A DNA stretch of 64,000 bases from Bradyrhizobium sp. AUGA SZCCT0283 (lineage in GTDB: Bacteria; Pseudomonadota; Alphaproteobacteria; Rhizobiales; Xanthobacteraceae). The DNA lies in the NCBI RefSeq assembly GCF_018130385.1, contig NZ_JAFCLU010000004.1, positions 1 to 64,000 of the forward strand, read 5' to 3'. The notes beneath the pieces were generated by a model, which saw only the letters and a list, made by a program, of their open reading frames with translations, was not told the DNA's origin and did no database searches. Positions 59,320 to 64,000 of this stretch are shown one piece after another. The position numbers and the translations under genes were made by a program. How positions within the stretch are numbered: position 1 is the first letter of the stretch; every line of letters begins with the position of its first letter.

Positions 59320-62127
59320 ATGTCTTCCCAGATAGTGTCTTCCCAGACCATGCCTTCCGAGAACGAGGCGCGGTCCAATCGCAGCGACGACGCGCTGGCG
59401 TTGGAGGAAGATGCCCGGCTACGGACCGATATCCGCCTGCTCGGGCGCATTCTCGGCGATACCGTGCGCGACCAGGAAGGCGCCGATGTGTTCGACCTGG
59501 TCGAGCGCATCCGGCAGACTTCGATCCGGTTCCACCGCGACGAGGACAAGTTGGCGCGGCGGGAACTCGAAACCATCCTCGACAGCATGTCGACCAGTGA
59601 CACGGTGCGCATCGTCCGCGCCTTCAGCTATTTCTCGCATCTCGCCAACATCGCCGAGGACCAGAACAACATCCGCCAGATGCGCGGCCGTGGCCCCGGC
59701 GGGCCGCGGCCGAACGCGCTGACCCAGACCCTGGCCCACGCAAAGACGGCCGGCTTCAGCGCGGCCGACCTGCGCCGCTTCTTCAGGGATGCCCAGGTCA
59801 GTCCGGTGCTGACCGCGCACCCCACAGAAGTCCGCCGCAAGAGCACGATGGATCGCGAGATGGAGATCGCGGCGCTGCTCGACCGGCGCGAACGCATGCA
59901 ACTCACGCCGGAGGAAGCCGAAGCCAGTGATGAGCAATTGCGCCGCGCCGTGCTAACGCTGTGGCAAACCAATCTGTTGCGCCGGACCAAGCTGACCGTG
60001 CTGGACGAGGTCGCCAATGGCCTGTCATTCTATGACTACACCTTCCTGCATGAGGTCCCGCGGCTGCATTGCGCGCTGGAGGATCGGTTGAACCAGGAGG
60101 AGGGCGGAGCGCCCGATGAACTGGCGTCGTTCCTGACCATGGGCAGCTGGATCGGTGGCGACCGTGACGGCAACCCGTTCGTGACGGCCGACGTGATGCG
60201 GGGAACCTTGCGGCTGCAGTCGAGCCGTGTCGTGAACTTCTATCTGGAGCAATTGCACGCGCTGGGCGCCGAACTGTCGCTCGCGGCACATCTTGCCGAC
60301 GTTTCCGAAGAATTGCGCGCATTGGCCGGGCGCTCGCCCGACTCCTCGCCGCACCGAAGCGGCGAACCATATCGCCTCGCGGTGTCAGGCATTTATGCGC
60401 GGCTAACCGCGACGGCGTTGAAGCTCGATATCGAGACGACAAGGCGTCCGGTCGGCGAGGCCGCGCCCTATGCGAGCGTGAAGGAATTCAAGGCAGATCT
60501 CGACGTGCTCGATCGTTCGCTGATCGCGAACAATTCCGGCGTGATCGCGCGCGGGCGGCTGCGGTCGTTGCGCCGGGCCGTCGATTGTTTCGGCTTCCAT
60601 CTCGCCCGGCTCGATATCAGGCAGAATTCAGCAGTGCATGAACGCACGGTGACGGAACTGTTCGATGCAGCGATCCCCGGGATGTCCTACCTGGACCTCA
60701 ACGAGGAAGCCCGCGTCAACCTGCTATTGAGCGAGCTGCGCAGTGCAAGGCCGCTCAGCTCGGCCTTCGTCAAGTACAGCGAGGAGACGCTTGGCGAACT
60801 CGCGGTGTTCCGCGCGGCCGCCGAGGCGCATGCCAGGTTTGGCACCGACGTGATCCACCAATGCATCATCTCGATGTGCAAGGGCATGTCCGACATGCTG
60901 GAGGTGGCGGTGCTGCTGAAGGAGGTCGGTCTCATCAACCCCTCCGGTCGCAGCGCCATCAACATCGTGCCGCTGTTCGAGACCATCGAGGATCTGCAGG
61001 CCTCATCCGGCATCATGGACCGGATGCTGTCGCTGCATGACTACCGCCGGCTGGTGGACAGCCGCGGCGGCGTCCAGGAAGTGATGCTCGGCTATTCCGA
61101 CAGCAACAAGGATGGCGGCTTCGTCACCTCGGGCTGGGAGCTCTACAAGGCCGAAATCGAGCTGGTCGAGGTGTTCGAGCGCCACCATGTGCGCTTGCGG
61201 TTGTTTCACGGCCGCGGCGGCTCGGTTGGCCGCGGCGGCGGCCCCAGCTATGACGCCATCATTGCGCAGCCGGGCGGGGCCGTGAACGGCCAGATCCGCA
61301 TCACCGAGCAGGGCGAGATCATCTCCAGCAAATATTCCAATCCGGAAGTCGGCCGCAGCAATCTGGAAATCCTCGCCGCCGCGACGCTGGAGGCAAGCCT
61401 GCTGCATCCGCGGCAGAGCGCGCCGCGCAAGGAGTATCTGACCGCGATGGAGCAATTGTCCGCGCTGGCCTTCAGGGCGTATCGCGGGCTGGTCTACGAA
61501 ACCGAGGGCTTCGCCGATTATTTCTGGGGCTCCACCGTCATTACCGAGATCTCGACGCTCAACATCGGCAGCCGTCCGGCGTCGCGCAAGAAGACCCGCG
61601 AGATCGAGGATCTCCGCGCCATTCCCTGGGTGTTCAGCTGGGCGCAATGCCGGCTGATGCTGCCGGGCTGGTATGGTTTCGGCTCCGCGGTCGAAACCTG
61701 GATAGCGGAGCATCCGGAGCAGGGCATGCCATTCCTGCAGGAGCTCTACCGCGAATGGCCGTTCTTCCGCACGCTGTTGTCGAATATGGACATGGTGCTG
61801 GCGAAAAGCTCGATCGCGATTGCCTCACGCTATGCCGAATTGGTGCCCGACGTGAAATTGCGTGAAAGCATTTTTGGTCGCATCCGGCGCGAATGGCATT
61901 CGTCGATCGAGACGCTGCTCGACATCATGGGGCACGAGCGTCTCTTGCAGGGCAACCCGCTGCTGGAACGCTCGATCCGCAATCGCTTTCCCTATCTCGA
62001 TCCGCTCAACCACGTGCAGGTGGAATTGCTGAAGGAGCATCGTGCGCACAGTCCGGACGAGCAGGTGCTGCGCGGGATTCAACTGACCATCAACGGAATA
62101 TCCGCGGGGCTAAGGAATAGCGGGTGA
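59320..62127 (+). CDS. ppc: Phosphoenolpyruvate carboxylase
   Basis: 935 residues from the ATG at 59320 ([20 protein letters not shown]); an ATG ten codons on is also possible. Catalytic motifs [15 protein letters not shown] (His), [24 protein letters not shown] and the C-terminal RNSG tail of PEPC are intact. It carboxylates PEP to oxaloacetate and refills the TCA cycle, useful when growing on C2-C4 acids. The length fits bacterial PEPC (about 880-930). It is transcribed alone, with a family A repeat before and a family E repeat after. Regulation by acetyl-CoA and aspartate is likely, as in other bacterial PEPCs. Confidence 0.95.
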   Translation: MSSQIVSSQTMPSENEARSNRSDDALALEEDARLRTDIRLLGRILGDTVRDQEGADVFDLVERIRQTSIRFHRDEDKLARRELETILDSMSTSDTVRIVRAFSYFSHLANIAEDQNNIRQMRGRGPGGPRPNALTQTLAHAKTAGFSAADLRRFFRDAQVSPVLTAHPTEVRRKSTMDREMEIAALLDRRERMQLTPEEAEASDEQLRRAVLTLWQTNLLRRTKLTVLDEVANGLSFYDYTFLHEVPRLHCALEDRLNQEEGGAPDELASFLTMGSWIGGDRDGNPFVTADVMRGTLRLQSSRVVNFYLEQLHALGAELSLAAHLADVSEELRALAGRSPDSSPHRSGEPYRLAVSGIYARLTATALKLDIETTRRPVGEAAPYASVKEFKADLDVLDRSLIANNSGVIARGRLRSLRRAVDCFGFHLARLDIRQNSAVHERTVTELFDAAIPGMSYLDLNEEARVNLLLSELRSARPLSSAFVKYSEETLGELAVFRAAAEAHARFGTDVIHQCIISMCKGMSDMLEVAVLLKEVGLINPSGRSAINIVPLFETIEDLQASSGIMDRMLSLHDYRRLVDSRGGVQEVMLGYSDSNKDGGFVTSGWELYKAEIELVEVFERHHVRLRLFHGRGGSVGRGGGPSYDAIIAQPGGAVNGQIRITEQGEIISSKYSNPEVGRSNLEILAAATLEASLLHPRQSAPRKEYLTAMEQLSALAFRAYRGLVYETEGFADYFWGSTVITEISTLNIGSRPASRKKTREIEDLRAIPWVFSWAQCRLMLPGWYGFGSAVETWIAEHPEQGMPFLQELYREWPFFRTLLSNMDMVLAKSSIAIASRYAELVPDVKLRESIFGRIRREWHSSIETLLDIMGHERLLQGNPLLERSIRNRFPYLDPLNHVQVELLKEHRAHSPDEQVLRGIQLTINGISAGLRNSG

Positions 62128-62150
62128 GGGACGCCACGGCCCGCCCCACC

Positions 62151-62235
62151 GTCATTGCGAGCGCAGCGAAGCAATCCATCTCTCCGAATACGCGGATGCA
62201 TGGATTGCTTCGTCGCTTCGCTCCTCGCAATGACG
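62151..62235. repeat. Palindromic repeat, family E
   Basis: GTCATTGCGAGCGCAGCGAAGCAATCCAT...ATGGATTGCTTCGTCGCTTCGCT...CGCAATGACGG. It is between the convergent ppc and lactonase genes. Confidence 0.85.
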
Positions 62236-62266
62236 GACGTGGGAATCGATCACGCCTCGAATCCGT

Positions 62267-63436
62267 TCACGGCTTCATCGCGCCCTGCACACTCGTGTAG
62301 ACCGCATAGAGCGACGACGAACCGCAGATATAAAGTCTGTTCCGTTGCTGACCGCCGAAGCACAGATTGGCGACAGTTTCCGGGATGTGGATCTTGCCGA
62401 GCAGATCGCCGTCCGCCGTGTAGCAGCGCACGCCGTCCTCGTTCGGATCGCCCCAACCCACGGAGCACCAAACACGCCCGGCGGTATCGCAGCGCAGCCC
62501 GTCGGTAATGCTGGGCTTGGGCATGTCCGCGAAGACCTTGCTGTTCGAAAGCTTTCCGGCCCCAAGATCCACGTCGAACACGCGGATATGCGACGGGTTG
62601 TCCGGCCCATCGGTGAATCCGGTATCGCAGATATAGAGCTTCTTCTCGTCAGGCGAGAAGCAAAGGCCGTTCGGCTCCACGAAGTCATCGACCACCATCT
62701 TGATGTCGCCGGATTTCGGATCCACCCGGTAGACGTTTTTCTTTTCCTGCTCAGGCTCGGCCTTGATGCCCTCGTAATAGCCGCCGATACCGTAGGCTGG
62801 GTCGCAGAACCAGATCGAACCGTCGGCCGCGACGACAGCGTCGTTCGGCGAGTTCAGCTTCTTGCCATTGTACTTGTCGGCGATGATCGTGATCGAGCCG
62901 TCGAGTTCGGTCCTAGTCACCCGTCTGCCGCTATGCTCGCAGGTGATCAGGCGTCCTTCTCGATCAATGGTATTGCCGTTCGAGTTCATGGACGGCTGGC
63001 GGTATACGCTGACGTGACCGTCATCCTCTGAAAAACGCATGATGCGGTTGTTGGGAATGTCGGAGAACAGCACGTAGCGTCCAGCCGGGAAGTAGACCGG
63101 GCCTTCGGCCCAGCGGAAGCCGGTGGCGACGCGCTCGACGGCCATGGTGCCCGCGAAGGCCGGAAAGCCTGTCGGCCCGAACGAAACCTTGGGCTTCTTC
63201 ATCGACTCCAGGCGAGAGTCCGGATAGCGGGCGCCGGGAAGCGGGCCGAGCGGCAGGGGCTGCGTTGCCGTGGTCGGCGCGCCGGTTTGGCCGAGAGGCG
63301 CGACAGAGGCGGCAGAAGCCGTCTTCATCGTCACGGCCGAGGCGGCAAGTGCCGCCGCGCCTGTCAGTATTTTGCGACGGTCAAAACCGCCGCCGCCTTG
63401 TTGCTGGGGATCGGAAAGGGTCAGTGGGGTTGTCAT
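62267..63436 (-). CDS. Exported SMP-30/gluconolactonase-like protein
   Basis: 389 residues from the ATG at 63434-63436 with GGGAGG 6 bases upstream. The N-terminus contains a twin-arginine signal (FDRRKILTGAAALAASAV). The mature part is a six-bladed beta-propeller of the SMP-30/gluconolactonase family: GFRWAEGPVYFPAGRYVLFSDI, GRLITCEHSGRRV, LNSPNDAVVAADGSIWFCDPAYG and CDTGFTDG carry the metal-binding Glu, Asn and Asp. Family members open sugar lactones. Export suggests periplasmic hydrolysis of a lactone, possibly gluconolactone. Confidence 0.88.
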   Translation of the reverse strand: MTTPLTLSDPQQQGGGGFDRRKILTGAAALAASAVTMKTASAASVAPLGQTGAPTTATQPLPLGPLPGARYPDSRLESMKKPKVSFGPTGFPAFAGTMAVERVATGFRWAEGPVYFPAGRYVLFSDIPNNRIMRFSEDDGHVSVYRQPSMNSNGNTIDREGRLITCEHSGRRVTRTELDGSITIIADKYNGKKLNSPNDAVVAADGSIWFCDPAYGIGGYYEGIKAEPEQEKKNVYRVDPKSGDIKMVVDDFVEPNGLCFSPDEKKLYICDTGFTDGPDNPSHIRVFDVDLGAGKLSNSKVFADMPKPSITDGLRCDTAGRVWCSVGWGDPNEDGVRCYTADGDLLGKIHIPETVANLCFGGQQRNRLYICGSSSLYAVYTSVQGAMKP

Positions 63437-63567
63437 GATTTCCTCCCAAGTTTTTTGTTGGAAGGAAAACATCGGCCCGCAATCCGGCATAAAGCGGGCG
63501 GGGCGCGCTGAGCAGCCGAAGATTGTCGTCCCAGCAACCAGCCGGGACGACCATTTTCATAGAGCCG

Positions 63568-64000
63568 TCAGATCGGATCCCAGGGGAAGATGTCCGCGGA
63601 ACGATCGAGCTTGTAGAACGATCCCTTCAGCGCCGGCATGCCGTGCTCGGCGATGGTCTGCGGCGTCCAGCCTTCGCTCCGCTGCACCGACCGCAGCGGA
63701 CGATTCTGGCTGAACAGGAAGATCTCGTTCATCCGCACACCGAAGATTTGTCCGGTCACGTCCTTGGCGGCGTCGCTGAGCAGATAGGCGCAGATCGGCG
63801 CGATCTTCTCCGGTCCCATCTGCTGGATCTTTGCCACGCGCGCCTTCTCGGCCTCGGTCTCAGTCGGAATGGTGCCGATCATGCGGGTCCAGGCGAACGG
63901 CGAGACGCAGTTCGAGCGAACGTTGAAGCGGCCCATGTCGAGCGCAATCGACTTCGACAGGCCGACGATGCCGAGCTTGGCGGCGGCGTAGTTGGCCTGG
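63568..64000 (-). CDS. SDR-family oxidoreductase, 3' part (5' end beyond window)
   Basis: The first visible bases (64000 leftwards) read QANYAAAKLGIVGLSKSI, containing the YxxxK of a classical SDR, and the protein continues through LDMGRFNVRSNCVSPFAWTR to a C-terminal extension of about 60 residues rich in aromatic residues (GWTPQTIAEH, DIFPWDPI). This tail resembles a group of longer SDRs near multifunctional beta-oxidation dehydrogenases. The Rossmann part lies outside the window. It has no frame interruption in what is seen. It is on the same strand as the lactonase gene, 131 bases upstream of it. Confidence 0.85.
   Translation of the reverse strand, partial: QANYAAAKLGIVGLSKSIALDMGRFNVRSNCVSPFAWTRMIGTIPTETEAEKARVAKIQQMGPEKIAPICAYLLSDAAKDVTGQIFGVRMNEIFLFSQNRPLRSVQRSEGWTPQTIAEHGMPALKGSFYKLDRSADIFPWDPI

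Noticed and set aside
1..64000. CRISPR arrays, tRNA and rRNA genes
   Set aside because: I saw no regularly spaced short repeats with unique spacers and no cloverleaf or rRNA-like stretch. The many repeats are palindromes at irregular spacing.

Overview
The window is a high-GC alphaproteobacterial chromosome segment, most likely Bradyrhizobium or a close relative (Nitrobacteraceae). Support: codon use strongly biased to G/C at third positions, Bradyrhizobium-type intergenic palindromes throughout, many acyl-CoA, crotonase and SDR genes, a long PEP carboxylase, and several LivKHMGF-type transport genes. I identified about 55 protein genes, one clear pseudogene, two gene fragments and no tRNA, rRNA or CRISPR. 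Assignments are from reading the sequence only; no database search was run.

Layout. 1-6.7 kb: tail of an IS630-type transposase, then a hydrolase-OsmC fusion, a sulfite-oxidase-like protein, an amidase, an esterase, an SDR with an altered active site and a tartrate/D-malate dehydrogenase. 6.9-9.4 kb: a patch that looks AT-richer, with a broken Schlafen/AlbA-type ATPase gene and a membrane-anchored unknown protein. 9.4-18.5 kb: a LysR-centred locus with an M20 hydrolase and a D-2-hydroxyacid dehydrogenase on one side, and a DUF1445 hydro-lyase plus a complete LivKHMGF-type ABC transporter on the other. 18.7-22.5 kb: a four-gene threonate/erythronate catabolic set (otnC divergent from ltnD-otnI-otnK). 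22.7-32.5 kb: four chemoreceptor genes in a row with different sensor domains but almost the same signalling module, interrupted by an AraC-type regulator. 32.6-46.2 kb: mixed metabolism (thiolase-like protein, nitronate monooxygenase, Baeyer-Villiger monooxygenase, class V aminotransferase, YghU-type GST, hydrolase, GNAT-GFA fusion, flavin reductase, acyl-CoA dehydrogenase, M20D amidohydrolase, VOC protein). 46.5 kb: htpX. 47.5-48.2 kb: a repeat-only stretch. 48.2-59.1 kb: acyl-CoA degradation genes (two SDRs, three crotonases, aminoglycoside-phosphotransferase-like protein, DUF6285, acyl-CoA dehydrogenase, two acyl-CoA ligases). 59.3-62.1 kb: ppc. 62.3-64 kb: an SMP-30-type lactonase and the 3' part of another SDR.

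How it fits together. Most genes serve uptake and oxidation of carbon sources (amino-acid derivatives, four-carbon sugar acids, unusual acyl chains), next to receptors that could steer the cell to such compounds. Palindromic repeats of at least six families sit at many gene ends and may act as terminators or mRNA stabilisers.

The most interesting items are the chemoreceptor array with homogenised signalling domains and possible CtrA sites, the DUF1445-Liv-M20 locus with its nested LysR operator, the freshly broken AlbA/ATPase gene, and several enzymes whose canonical catalytic residues are changed. I found nothing that I would call with confidence a new defence or mobile system.
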